Program-made: the position numbers and the translations under genes | DNA from: Basidiobolus meristosporus CBS 931.73 | Lineage: Eukaryota; Basidiobolomycota; Basidiobolomycetes; Basidiobolales; Basidiobolaceae | Direction of reading: 5' to 3' | Assembly: GCA_002104905.1 (NCBI GenBank) | Contig: MCFE01000186.1 | Coordinates: 62,001 to 126,000, forward strand | DNA: 64,000 nt | The notes under the pieces: generated by a model | Databases searched by the model: none | The model's input: the letters and a program-made list of their open reading frames with translations, nothing else | Told to the model about the DNA's origin: nothing | Part shown: one piece after another, positions 11,755-21,914 of the stretch | Layout: the number at the start of each line of letters is the position of its first letter | How positions within the stretch are numbered: the stretch's first letter is position 1

Positions 11755-12673
11755 ATGGAAGGTGATTTCGAGTCTTCTTCAAGCTCATCTTCCACATTAC
11801 TGTGTTCTTGGGACTCAATATGGTTGAAGGTTCTTGTTGGCTGGTGTCCATTTCTTCTCTGAGGGCAGTACTTTGCGATATGTCCCTGCTGGTGGCAATT
11901 GAAGCAAAGCCCTCTCTTTTTGCATTCTTCTGAGGAGGGATTCTTCTGCATAGCGTCTATTTCCATTGGTGCTACTTCTGATTGTCTTCTTTCATAATGA
12001 TTATAGCCTTTCTGATTAGTCACTGTAGGCTTCCCAACTCCAAGCATAGTTGAGTCATAGTCAATGGCAATCTTGATGGCTTCTTCAATAGTCTGAGGTC
12101 TTTGGTAATTGACTTCCTTGCAAGTTCTTTCTTTCAACCCATCAATAAAGTATTCAACTTGATCCAAGGGTCCATTCTTTCAATTTGTCTAAGTAGACAT
12201 CTGTACTCATAGATGTATTCTTGCACCATTCCTTTCTGTCTGAGTGTCTTTAACTTCCTTCTTAGTAGTGTCTGCTGGTGTGGAGGTTCAAAAGCATCCT
12301 GAATTTCCAACACAAACTCATCCCAGGTAGAGATTGTAGAGCATCCCATCATAGTGGCTGACCTGATCTTGTTGTGGTACCACTGTAAAGCTGCATCTGC
12401 CAGGTAAGAAGCTGCATAATGCAACTTGCTTCCTGGAGCAATTCCTTTAGCTTTAAAAGCTTCTTCAATCTGCAAAAGCCAAGTTCCCAGGTTTTCATTG
12501 ACTCTGCCATGGTACCGGTTGACCTTCACACTAAAGTTGCTCTTGACAGGGCTTTGCTGGCTCTGAACCATGGTAGTCATTCCTTGTTGCTGTTGGCTGA
12601 GGATCTGGAGTAACTGTTGTTGTTGGGCCAGGATTTGCTGCATGGCATTCTTCCATTGTTGATTGTTCGACAT
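11755..12673 (-). pseudogene. gag of gypsy copy B with two frameshifts
   Basis: The gag starts at ATG 12673 and matches copy D's gag through the capsid-like domain and CCHC knuckle. A one-base deletion near 12169 shifts the frame. Another near 11770 shifts it just before the codons that open the pol frame. It lacks the TAG found in copies 1 and A. Confidence 0.85.
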
Positions 12674-12731
12674 CTTGAGGGTGGTTTCTTCTTTCTTCAG
12701 GAGGGAGGTTTCTGGTTATTGCTGCTACCAA

Positions 12732-13099
12732 TGTTACAAGTCTTGGTATAAGAGTTGTAGAGGAATAGGGAGTTTAGCTAGTATTGTATTCACTAAAACT
12801 TGAACTGATTTTTATTGAGGTTCCAGCAGCTTGTTATACACATTTTGCCAGATCAATTGCTGACTAATTGTATTTCCTAATGTAGGTTGTGGCTGATGAC
12901 TCATTTGATTGCATCATCATCACCCAATAAGATCCTACTTAATATATATATTTCTGACTGATGAGGATCTGCTGATTCATTTGCTGACTAATGCTACTGA
13001 TTTCATAGATAATACTGATATACTGATAACCTAAACATATACTAATTTATTTGACTAAAAACTGATCTAACTTAAACATTCAAGTGGCAGGTCATAACA
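12732..13099 (-). repeat. 5' LTR of gypsy copy B
   Basis: This 368-bp LTR is followed on the minus strand by TTGGTAGCAG, the primer-binding region. By eye it differs from its partner at 9439-9806 at a little over a dozen sites. Confidence 0.93.
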
Positions 13100-13381
13100 G
13101 GTCTTAAAAGCTTCTTAAATCTGGAAGAGCCAAGTTCCTAGGTTTTTGTTGACTCTGCTATTGTACCTGTCAACCTTTACACTAGAGTAGCACTTGACAA
13201 GATTTTGCTGGTTCTGAACCATAGTGAAGACTCCTTGCGGCTACTTGCTAAGGATCTGGAGTAGCCATTGCTACTGGGCCAGGATTTGCTGGGCAGCATT
13301 CTTTCATTCTTGATGCTGCGATATTCTGAGGGAGACTTCTTCTTTCTTCAGGGGGGAGGATTCAGGTGATAGCCACTACAA
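13100..13381 (-). pseudogene. gag leader and gag N-terminus relic of gypsy copy C
   Basis: This diverged minus-strand sequence matches the family's leader and the first part of gag. It is cut at 13099 by copy B's LTR and joins copy C's own LTR at 13382. It is visibly older than A, B and D and carries many substitutions and stops. Confidence 0.8.
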
Positions 13382-14661
13382 TGTTACAAGTCTTGATATA
13401 AGAGTCATAGAGGAATACGGATTTCAACTAGTATAGTATTCTGTGGTGATGGAAAGTATTCCATTACTACATATCTCAATACCAATATTGCACTCATTTC
13501 TTTATTTTGCTTTTTGCTTATGTAACACACAATATAGAGATCAAGAATTTCCAACTTTGAAGGACAAATGCTCCAGACCCTGCCAAGCAATCTGCCCAAG
13601 AATACTATTTCAAGCAGAACAGGTTGAAGTCAACACATGTTTCAAATTGCAACTCATTTGAAGCAGTACCCAAGGAGTTACAATCAAAAGAGTCCAATTA
13701 TCATGTATACTAGGCCGCTATTGCTAGGATTACTATGGAGACTTCAATTGCATGTAACTTTCAAACCTGCCAATCACATCATATGAGATTTTCACAGGCA
13801 CTGCGCCCATGTTTGTTCTGCAACACTGCATGATTGTAGCCTTGCATCATGTTTATTGCTGGCGCCATTGCCTAAAAACTGTGATCCTTCAGAATTTGTA
13901 TATATGACTTCCCCAGCTGAAAAATAAAGGAGAGCCTCACTCTCCAGAATCTCCACACTACAATTACAAGTTTAAAGGTTATGAGACTTCCCCTGCATCA
14001 ATTTCACTGTTGAGTACTCTGACTCTGATTGGTGCTGCAACAGTAAAGAGACTGCAAAGCCCACAAGAATTCAATCTAAGCTCTACAAAAAAACTGCTAC
14101 TTTTCTGTTTGAAAAGTCCCCTCTAAGAGGCCCCTTTACACTGAAGACACCCCTTTAGTTCTAAAGACTCCTTTAGAGACTTCTACACCACACCCCTTAA
14201 GCCTAAGATTGAGAATATTAGTGCATGCTATATCTTCTATTGGTATATCAAACTCACAATGAACTATTTCAGTATTTGCTTACTGGAAGCTGTTGTATAT
14301 TGTTGACTAGCCTCTACATTGTAGAACAAGCCACAAATCAATCATAATACAGCACAACAACTCACTAAAACTTGAACTGATATATATATTAAGGTTCCAG
14401 CAGCTTCTTATAAACATATTTGAGATCAAATGCTGACTAATTGTATATGCTAATGCAGGTTGTGGCTGATGACTCATTTGATTGTATATTCATCGCCTAA
14501 TTAGATCTTACTTAATATTCCTATTTCTGTCTGATAAGGATCTGCTGATTGATACTACTAATTTGATAGGTAACACTGACCTAGTGAATGGCTAAACATA
14601 AATCCAATTGATTTGACTAAAAACTGATCTGACTTTGATATTCAGGCAGTAGATTATAACA
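13382..14661 (-). repeat. LTR of gypsy copy C, split by an insertion
   Basis: Bases 13382-13441 match the first 60 bp of the family LTR as read on the plus strand, and 14360-14661 match the remaining 300 bp. Together they make one LTR of about 362 bp. The 918 bp between them have nothing in common with this family. No purine tract follows 14661, so this is the outer (5') LTR of the minus-strand copy C. Confidence 0.82.
13442..14359. mobile_element. Probable 918-bp solo LTR of a second LTR-retrotransposon family
   Basis: The insert starts TGTGGTG and ends CACAACA, a nearly perfect short inverted terminal repeat of the TG...CA kind. It contains a TATA-like TGTATATATGAC near 13898 followed by AAATAAAGG near 13921, an LTR-like promoter and polyadenylation layout. 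The flanks are TATTC before and a degraded AACTC after, compatible with an old 5-bp target duplication. No coding sequence is present. The family is unknown, and the TATA order suggests plus orientation. Confidence 0.6.
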
Positions 14662-14689
14662 GTAGCATGTCATCTGCTGACTTCATCTT

Positions 14690-15260
14690 TACATTGAAGG
14701 GCCTTCTTTTTAAATAAAACTTGCTTGTTACTGGCTCTCCTCTTAAGATCTTATACAAGGATTCCCCTACTGCTTTGGTAGTATTAGAAAATGAGTTTGT
14801 TCAAGTAAAGAATCTTGCACCTTGTTACATATGGCATTAACAGCATTTCTCTCCTTCTTTTGAAACTTCTCAGCTCCTACTGCTGTTCTAAATGGTTCAA
14901 TTTCCTTACCTGTTACTGTATTGCAAAGCTATTTTGCTGCAAGGTAGATCTGTATCTCAATTCTCCAAAACCTGCAGTTCTTCCAATAAGCCTCCCCTTC
15001 CCAGGGAGGATGTTTGTGTTACACTGTTTGCTGATAGATGTCATCTTTAGACAGACTAAGACAATCAGGACTGATTGCTTGTTGCAATTTAAGAAGTGTT
15101 TTGAATATAAGAGACTTATAAGGAAGTAGTGATAACAATTAAGCTGCTCTTTATTCATAAATATACTCAGTATTGAATTCTTTGTAGATGTAATACAACT
15201 GTAACACGGATTTAGGAGAGGTTCTCAATGGTCAGGAGCATTTTGCAATAGTATAAGGGT
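14690..15260 (-). pseudogene. Relic related to 19190-19700, probably CACTA accessory-ORF debris
   Basis: Bases about 14995-15250 resemble 19450-19700 in direct orientation: both have GATGTTTGTGTTA, a tract ending in GAAGTGTTTTGAATATAAG or similar, and a TTTATT-rich end with CAGGAGCAT. The open minus frame of 81 codons inside has no recognisable domain. As both copies flank CACTA material, I read them as old debris of its accessory ORF or 3' region. That is an inference from position. Confidence 0.45.
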
Positions 15261-16019
15261 TTATATGTATATGATGTTATATATAAGTGCTGATTTAATC
15301 TTTACTATAGGGGAATATTCATAGGATCATATATCTGAGGGAAAGTGGCAAAGTCAAGGTTATAAATGAGTCCTACAGTGACTAACACTTGTCCAGAATT
15401 GTGAAGTAAACCTTTAGCTTTGGAATAATGCAAAATTACTCATCATTCAGACAAGACTCAACTGTCAATGCTGCAGATCAAGTATTTAAAAATTTGATAC
15501 ATTGCCCTAGAATCAATGGATGTGGTAAACACAACAGGACTCCATCAGTAGTTCATTGCATTTGACTTGCTCAGTTTCTGATATTGAGCCATGCAAAGAT
15601 GCCTCCTGGGACTTCAACATTACAATTATTAAGTTCAGTGTGATGCTACATTCTGTTCTGACACTATGCATGATAAATGTGAGCCTGATAGAGCTCTTTT
15701 GTTAAGTCCTGTAATACTTCAACCCTACCAATCAGCTGACTCTGCTTTGTCATTAAATAGCCATCATCTATTCTCAACTGAGAAAGTGCATGTTTCAATG
15801 GCCTACCTCTCAACCATGGGTTATCCTTAAGATAAACAAGTTTCATATGACTATAATTGGGGGAGCAATGTGACTTTTAGCTGTCTTAGTAAATGGGGTC
15901 ACCAGTAAGCAAGTGTGCTCTTGGGTAGTGTTGCCACAAATAGGATAACCAAGGGCATTATAGCAATGTCTGTTACAATGCAGCTGGCATAGAAGATTAA
16001 ATCACATCCAATTATTTAT
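15261..16019. other. Non-coding AT-rich spacer with one CACTA-type subterminal repeat
   Basis: A block at about 15319-15400 (GGATCAT... GTGGCAAAGT... CAGTGACTA... CTTGTCCAGA) recurs inverted at about 30945-31025. Related blocks lie at 17146-17206 and 30700-30780. I see no gene in the rest. Confidence 0.55.
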
Positions 16020-16021
16020 TA

Positions 16022-16753
16022 GACTTGTTCCATTAGAAAGTGCCACATTGAGCCATGAGTGCCAAATGATGCCAAAGTGTGCCAGAGAGGCCAATTGAGC
16101 CTCTACCTGGCCACAGGGTGTGAAACATAGCTCCGCATCTTCATGCAAAGCAGCCCCAGTGTTTCACCCATTATGTTAGAGAAAATCCATTTTTTGACCT
16201 TTTTTTTTGGATCAATGTTGTGCAGGATATGTTAGAGCAGAGGCAGATTGAAGATATGCATCTGGTACTCAATACCCATGGCACTCTGAATTTAGCTCCT
16301 GTAGCTTGTATCATGTCACAAAAATGAATGGCACTATCTTGGTCCACTGGTACTATTTGGCACTATATTTAAATATTAGCCCTAAAGTAAGATCTATACA
16401 AAGCACTTATAGTGCCAGTTAGTAACAGTGGACCAAGATAGCACCATTCATTTTTGTGACATGATACAAGCCACAGGAGCTAGATTCAGAGTGCCATGGG
16501 TATTGAGTACCAGATGCATATCTTCAGTTCTCCTGTGCTCTTACACATCCTGAGCTACATTGATCCACAAAAAAAGGTCAAAAAATGGATTATCTCCTGC
16601 GCAATGGGTGAAACACAGCGGCTGCTTTACATGATGATGCAGAGCTATGTTTCACACCCTGTGGCCAAGTATAGGCTCACTTGACTTCTTTGGCACACTA
16701 TGGCATCATTTGGCACTCATGGCTCAATGCGGCACTATCCAACGGAACAAGTC
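16022..16753. mobile_element. Long-TIR palindromic MITE flanked by TA
   Basis: The left arm (16022 to about 16357) is the inverted complement of the right arm (about 16432-16753), around a loop of some 75 bp. Both outer ends read GACTTGTTCC inward and both are flanked by TA (16020-16021 and 16754-16755), as for Tc1/mariner-type or related DNA elements. No transposase is encoded. A lone left arm with the same end, also preceded by TA, sits at 34489-34615. The family is therefore repeated and probably mobilised by a transposase elsewhere in the genome. Confidence 0.8.
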
Positions 16754-18150
16754 TATTGCACATTTTGTTATAATACTGCTAGCAATACAATGCTTACTAT
16801 ATAAGAGTATCATACAAATTCAGAGCTCAGTTAGTGGTAGTTCTCTAAACTTGAACTAATATGTGTTATTATTATTGTGATGACCCTGGCAATGGCCATC
16901 ATAAATACTGAATCTTGTGATTAAGAGGTATTGATGCATATAAAACTTCAGCCAAGGTTTTATGAAAGAAGCTCACCTAATATTTTACATGAAAATTTGT
17001 CAAGGCATTTCATCACAATGGTCTCAAGGAGCTGTTGGAACCATAAAAAAGTTGACTCAGGCTCCAGTTAACAGAATCCTAGTTAAGCTCCCTATTGCAC
17101 TACAACTCTTATCCCAAGCCTTCAAGCGGACAAATAGACCCAAGGAAAGTGCCAAAGTAAGGGCCATAAGCAAGTTCTGAAGAGACCAAGACTAGTCCAG
17201 AGTTGTTAAATCAGTTCTTAATTGCTGGATAACATCAAATACTTATATCTTTCAAGTCTTTAACATCAAATGTAGCCCTGTGCAAAGCAATCATGCAACT
17301 TATGCTATCTTGTTCTTATAGGTCCATTTGTATTCCATTGGATTTCTTCTATTTACTGTGTCTCCCAGTTCTCAGGTTTTTGCCTTGATTAGCACTTGGT
17401 GTTCCTGCTGCAAGACATATTGCCAAATATTAGCTTCCAATATCCTTGTATGTTGCTTTGGACTCTGAGGTTTTGCACACAATTAGGTTCCTGAGCATCA
17501 GTGGATGTCCAACACACAGATCAAAGTGCATCCTGTATAGAGTTAGATCTTCTAGCTTAGAGAATCTATTCTGATCTAAGAAATAATAGAATTTGTATAT
17601 ATATCTGGCTGTATCAGGTATTTATTATCTTCATCAGTGGTGAGCTCAACATAGGTTACTGACCTACAATGTCAGCTGCTTTCTGGCCTAATATCTCTTC
17701 TAACACAAGGCCCATGTATATGTTTCAGAGACTGTTAAATTGGGAAGTGCTGTTGTTAGGAGTCTATCCTTGATGTACACTGCAGTAGCAATATATTCAT
17801 CACAAATGTTATAGGCCTTTCACCTGACATGTAGCACAAGTCTATCTATATTCATTATTATTGTGTTTGTAAGCTCTGCTACTCTGTTTGCTGTGAGGTA
17901 TATGAAATGGTACTCTGATATTATATACTCTCAGTTGGCCTGTACTTTGCAAGCTTGTTAAAGCAGTATTTCCCACCATTGCCACATTGAAGTATCATAA
18001 GGCTGCACCCAGTGTGGGAAGCTGCCATACTGTTGAAGTGCTTGTGTGCCCATAGAGCCTCATCTAAGCTCTTAGAAAATATTTACATATATAGCTTGTC
18101 TGGTCATCTATAAGCATCAACAAGCATCTCTTGGCTCTAAACCAAGAAGA
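16754..18150. other. Non-coding repeat-derived spacer
   Basis: Bases about 16871-17020 resemble 19815-19965: GATGAC...GGCCATCA, GACTAAGAGGTA, and a tail ending in CATCACAATGG or similar. Bases 17146-17206 hold one CACTA-type subterminal repeat with GACTAGTCCAGA at 17190-17201. I see no gene here. Confidence 0.5.
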
Positions 18151-18154
18151 AAAA

Positions 18155-18470
18155 TTGAGAAAAGCCCAGCAAAATACTATCATAGTATCAGCTGAATTCC
18201 AAGTTTCTTAAAATTGACAACTCTCAATATCTCTGCTCTTAGCTGATAGGCAGGTAAGCAAGCAAATTCTACAGAAGGAGACTAGTCCTACTAGCATTTA
18301 TAGCAAATTTGGTAATTAGCTGCCCATTACTTCCATCTAAATTGCATTTGAAATTTTGCACCTAAACACTAGCTGAATACAGCAAAATATCATTTGAATA
18401 CTAGTAGAGTACCAGCTAAAAATTAGATGAATTCTAAGTTTGAAATTCTTCATGGGGTCTAACAAACAGT
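18155..18470 (+). repeat. Dispersed repeat, copy 1 (second at 54345-54655)
   Basis: About 310 bp align with 54345-54655 by eye. Both start near GCCCAGCAAAATAC or GCCAGCAGAATACC and share the blocks CAGCTGAATTCCAAG, ACAACTCTCA and CAAATTTGGTAAT, and an end near GATGAATTC. Each copy carries the same motif near both ends. It is non-coding and its class is unknown. Confidence 0.65.
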
Positions 18471-19189
18471 TTCTCATAAGCCCTTGTATGAATGAATATA
18501 ATAAAGCTACTATTGTGATGGTCTTGATGCCTCCTGATCTCAGAAATTATGTCTAGCTTGTTTGTTGTAGTAACATCCCTGCCAGATTCTCAACTTCATT
18601 AAAATTCCATAATTCAGTCCTAACACAAGATGTGTTTTACTGTTTAGCTCATTTCCTGTTCCCCAGAGGTTCTAGCCTTCAATGCTGTAATTCCCAGTCA
18701 GTGGCTTCAGTTTCAGCAAAGTTAGCATTATAAAGCACAATGCTCTTGTATTGCCACTAATGTTTGTTGATATCTCTGTTCCTCAAAGCTGCTTTTTATC
18801 CATTTTTTCTCAAAATTATGCATCTGAGCAGTAGTAATTTGAGCAGTCCAGCTTTCCTCAGTTCTGTAGCTTTCCCTTCCCTTGTTTATGCAATTCTGAA
18901 CTCAATATGTCATTATATTTGACTTTCTCTACTTGGTCATTATATCCCTACTCTGTATGAGAAAGCTTTGCTTTGTCATAGTACAAGGTAATATTGTCTT
19001 CTCTGCCTTCAAATATAAGTATAAATAGCTCACTCTTCTCTGGTAAGCTGCATGTTACACAGAGTAACTTTTTGTCATCATCTACACCAGCTATGACACC
19101 ATAAGATTCCTATACATATCTCTCCAATTTGGTAAAGAATGGTAGCATAAAACACTGTGACTACTTCCTCCTGCTGGATAGCTCTCCTT
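18471..19189. other. Non-coding AT-rich spacer
   Basis: I see no gene, RNA gene or clear repeat boundary in this stretch. Open frames are short and lack recognisable motifs. Confidence 0.5.
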
Positions 19190-19700
19190 TTAACAAAGGC
19201 TAGTTTGAGGCCAATGTTGCACTAAAGATCATTTTCAAGGACTCCTGGATCTTTTGGCTGTGGTGGAAAAATAATGTTCTGTAAGAAGTATTGCCAATTA
19301 ATACATAGAGCAGTAAAGTGCTTTCTGGCCATTTTTTGGAACCACTCCATATTTTCTGCTGTCTTGTTAAATTCTTCTGCTTATCTTGTTTCTGTACTTC
19401 AAGGCTTTCTTTCTTGAGTTCTTGAAGGCCTGTAGCTTTAACCATTAAATATCTCCTTTGAAAGGAAGATGTTTGTGTTATTCTGGTAGCTGGTAGAAGT
19501 GATCCTTTAACTAGACATAGGCAATCAGTGCTCAAAACCTGTTGCAACATAAGAGATGCTTGAATGCCATAAATCTAACAAGAAATAGTGATAGTAGTTG
19601 AGCTGATGTTTATTGGTAAGCAGCTCAATATCAATACTTATTTAAATGCAAAACCACCTCAACACTGTATTTGGAGAATTTCTCAATATTCAGGAGCATC
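19190..19700 (-). pseudogene. Possible CACTA accessory-ORF fragment (116-aa frame)
   Basis: A 116-codon minus frame (19550-19200) is lysine- and glutamine-rich and has no domain I recognise. The surrounding 19450-19700 is related to 14995-15250. It lies downstream of the accessory minus-strand ORF at 21533-20433 and may be its worn 3' part. Confidence 0.35.
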
Positions 19701-19814
19701 TTGTGATGGTTTCTGTTGCAACTTAAGATTTGCTTTGGATATAAAGAGCTTATCAAGGAATAGTGATATTAGTAGGATGTTTGCTTATTCATAAAGCCCT
19801 ATGAAAAATTATTG

Positions 19815-20180
19815 AGATGATCATGTCAAAAGGCCATCACAAAGTTAATGTCCCGTGACTAAGAGGTACTGATCTTATCAGGACACCATCCAGAGACCGT
19901 TGAAAAATAATGCACCCCAGATTTCACAAAAAACTTAGTCAAAGTTTTTCATCATAACAATGTATAAGTGACTTTTGTTTGATTCCCTGCCAATTTGCTC
20001 ACTTTCTGATCCTGGACACTCTATTGCCTCCTACATTTGTGTGAATTGATTGGCTATTGCCTCTTTTTCACACTCCTTACTTCCTGACTCAACCATTTCT
20101 CTTACTTTTCATGCATACAAGTTGATTTATTTCCTTTGAAACTTCAGTTGTACCTCAATTGCCAATTGTATTGACCTATA
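19815..20180. repeat. Repeat block, inverted copy at 34620-34945
   Basis: Bases about 19860-20180 match the reverse complement of 34620-34945. They share GGACACCAT near a TCAACAGT-like tract, the GAGGCAATAGCCAATCAAT block seen in complement, and a TGCATG...AAGT tract. The first part is related to 16871-17020 as well. It is probably a terminal or subterminal region of the same DNA-transposon family that supplies the transposase at 27.3-30.6 kb. Confidence 0.6.
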
Positions 20181-20432
20181 CAAGTCTCTATACCCTACAC
20201 TAACATTTAGCCTAACCCCATACTTAACAAGTAATTCCATTAAAATCCACAACTCAATAAGTATTTCTGCTGTAACACTCTGGTTCCACAACTTTGGCAG
20301 GAACTCAATGGCTTTATGCCACTGTTCATTCACTGGTTCCTACACATCCTGGTCTTCAGCTGGCACTGCAAGGTCTAGCTCCTCATCTGCCAGCCTTTGC
20401 AATAAATCCTTGCAATATTCCAGTGTGTTCTC

Positions 20433-21533
20433 TTAAACACTGCTCTTGAAGAAGTGCTGCAACCTCTTGGTGTGCCTATTAATGTTCCAAAACTCCACTG
20501 AAGGCATTGTGATAGTCTTTTGGGTTCTTGTTGTTGTAGCCTTGTCTGTCAGTGGCATCTCCACTCTGTCAACAATGGCGGCTGTGGTAGACAAATTGTC
20601 ATTTTCAGCAAACTCATCTACCTTGCTGGAGTGTAGCTCAACTGGCTGCGCTTCCAACTCTTGTGAAAACAGCTGTTTTCTTGTTGGTAATTCTTCTTGG
20701 CTATGATGGGATTCAGTCTGTTCCTGGCTTGTGGTGTTAATTGGCAAGAACTGCAGTTTTTTTTGCATGCCTCCCTGTCTCAGGCTTGGGTAGACATTTT
20801 TCCCTCTACCTTTTCCTTTATCACTGCCAGGTCTTTCACTGCTACTTTGTCTGAGTGCTTCTTGTATGGAACTACATTTTCTCCTGAATAAATTCTACTC
20901 TGATGCATCTGTTTTGGCCTGCTTGTCCCTTGCTGGCACTCTTCTGGCAACCTGACATTTCTTTTCAGCTTGCTTTGAGCTCTCAACTGTAGTTGTGATG
21001 GGCTCCTGTAAAAGCAGCTGGTTCTCATCACCGCCAGGTCCTTCACTGCTACTTTGACTGGGTGCTTCTTCAGTGGTAATATGCTTTTTCCTTGATAAAT
21101 GTAGTGCTGGTGCATCCAAGTCTGCCTGCTTGTCCTTAATTGCCACTCTTTCAGCTGCTTGACATCTCTTTGATGCTTGTCTGGAGCTTTTGGCCCTGCT
21201 TGTAACAGGCTCTTGAGGAAGCTGCTTGTTTTCAGCCATGGCACCCTTTTTCTTCTGCCTTTGATAGTTTCTGCTATTCTTAAGACACTTTCTTAGCATA
21301 ACAATGCTGGCCCAAAATCTGTTTGCCTGCTTGAATCCAGGATAATGCTCATGGAACAAGTCAAGTGCATTCTGCTTGGCCTTGAGTTCCTGATGGTCCC
21401 ATGGTATGCCGGCCTTAAGATGATGGCATGCTAGACTTCTGACGGCCTCTGGTATATTAGCCCACTCTTTATTATTGCACTCAATGGCTTCATGGATCTT
21501 CAAAGTCTTTTGATTTTTAGGCTTTGGTACAAA
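20433..21533 (-). pseudogene. 3' part of a CACTA accessory ORF, split by gypsy copy D
   Basis: A frame open from the copy D junction runs to about 20895; a shifted frame and a further frame (20768-20433) follow. The N-terminal part (about 80 aa) is globular and rich in Trp, His and Leu. It is followed by at least two diverged 60-aa repeats rich in Lys, Gln, Ser and Glu with a recurring Asp-Lys-Gln-Ala motif. I know no matching domain. Its place head-to-head with a Tnp2-type transposase suggests a TnpA-like accessory DNA-binding protein, which is inference. Frameshifts and the 4.9-kb insertion make it a pseudogene. Confidence 0.55.
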
Positions 21534-21903
21534 TGTTACCAGTCTTGGTATAAGAGTTGTAGAGGAATAGGGAGTTTAGCTAGTATTGTATTCACTAAAA
21601 CTTGCACTGATTTTTATTGAGGTTCCAGCAGCTCCTTATATACATTTTGCCAGATCAATTGCTAACTAATTGTATTTCCTAATGTAGGTTGTGGCTGATG
21701 ACTCATTTGATTGCATCATCATCACCCAATAAGATCCTACTTAATATACATATTTCTGTCTGATAAGGATCTGCTGATTCATTTGCTGACTAATGCTACT
21801 GATTTCATAGATAATACTGATATACTGATAACCTAAACATATACTAATTGATTTGACCAAAAAAACTGATCTAACTTAAACATTCAAGCGTCAGATCATA
21901 ACA
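21534..21903 (-). repeat. 3' LTR of gypsy copy D
   Basis: This 370-bp LTR is preceded on the minus strand by the purine tract GTAGGGGAGAA (21904-21914). CAAA lies just outside its outer end. Confidence 0.95.
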
Positions 21904-21914
21904 TTCTCCCCTAC
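21904..21914 (-). promoter_or_regulatory. Polypurine tract of copy D
   Basis: GTAGGGGAGAA on the minus strand directly precedes the 3' LTR. It is the usual primer site for plus-strand DNA synthesis in LTR elements, and it is the same in copies 1 and B. Confidence 0.85.

Larger units (their letters stand above)
9439..13099 (-). mobile_element. Ty3/gypsy copy B, internally deleted derivative
   Basis: Both LTRs (9439-9806 and 12732-13099), the primer-binding site after the 5' LTR and the purine tract are present, giving a 3.66-kb element. Pol lacks most of RNase H and the integrase core, and gag has two one-base deletions. It keeps the cis signals needed to be copied by a helper element. The outer flanks (9434-9438 and 13100-13104) do not match, so the ends were rearranged after insertion, or it arose by recombination. 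Confidence 0.92.

Noticed and set aside
14815-15129. 104-aa plus-strand frame
   Set aside because: It overlaps a decayed repeat with a relative at 19450-19700, and that relative does not keep this frame open.
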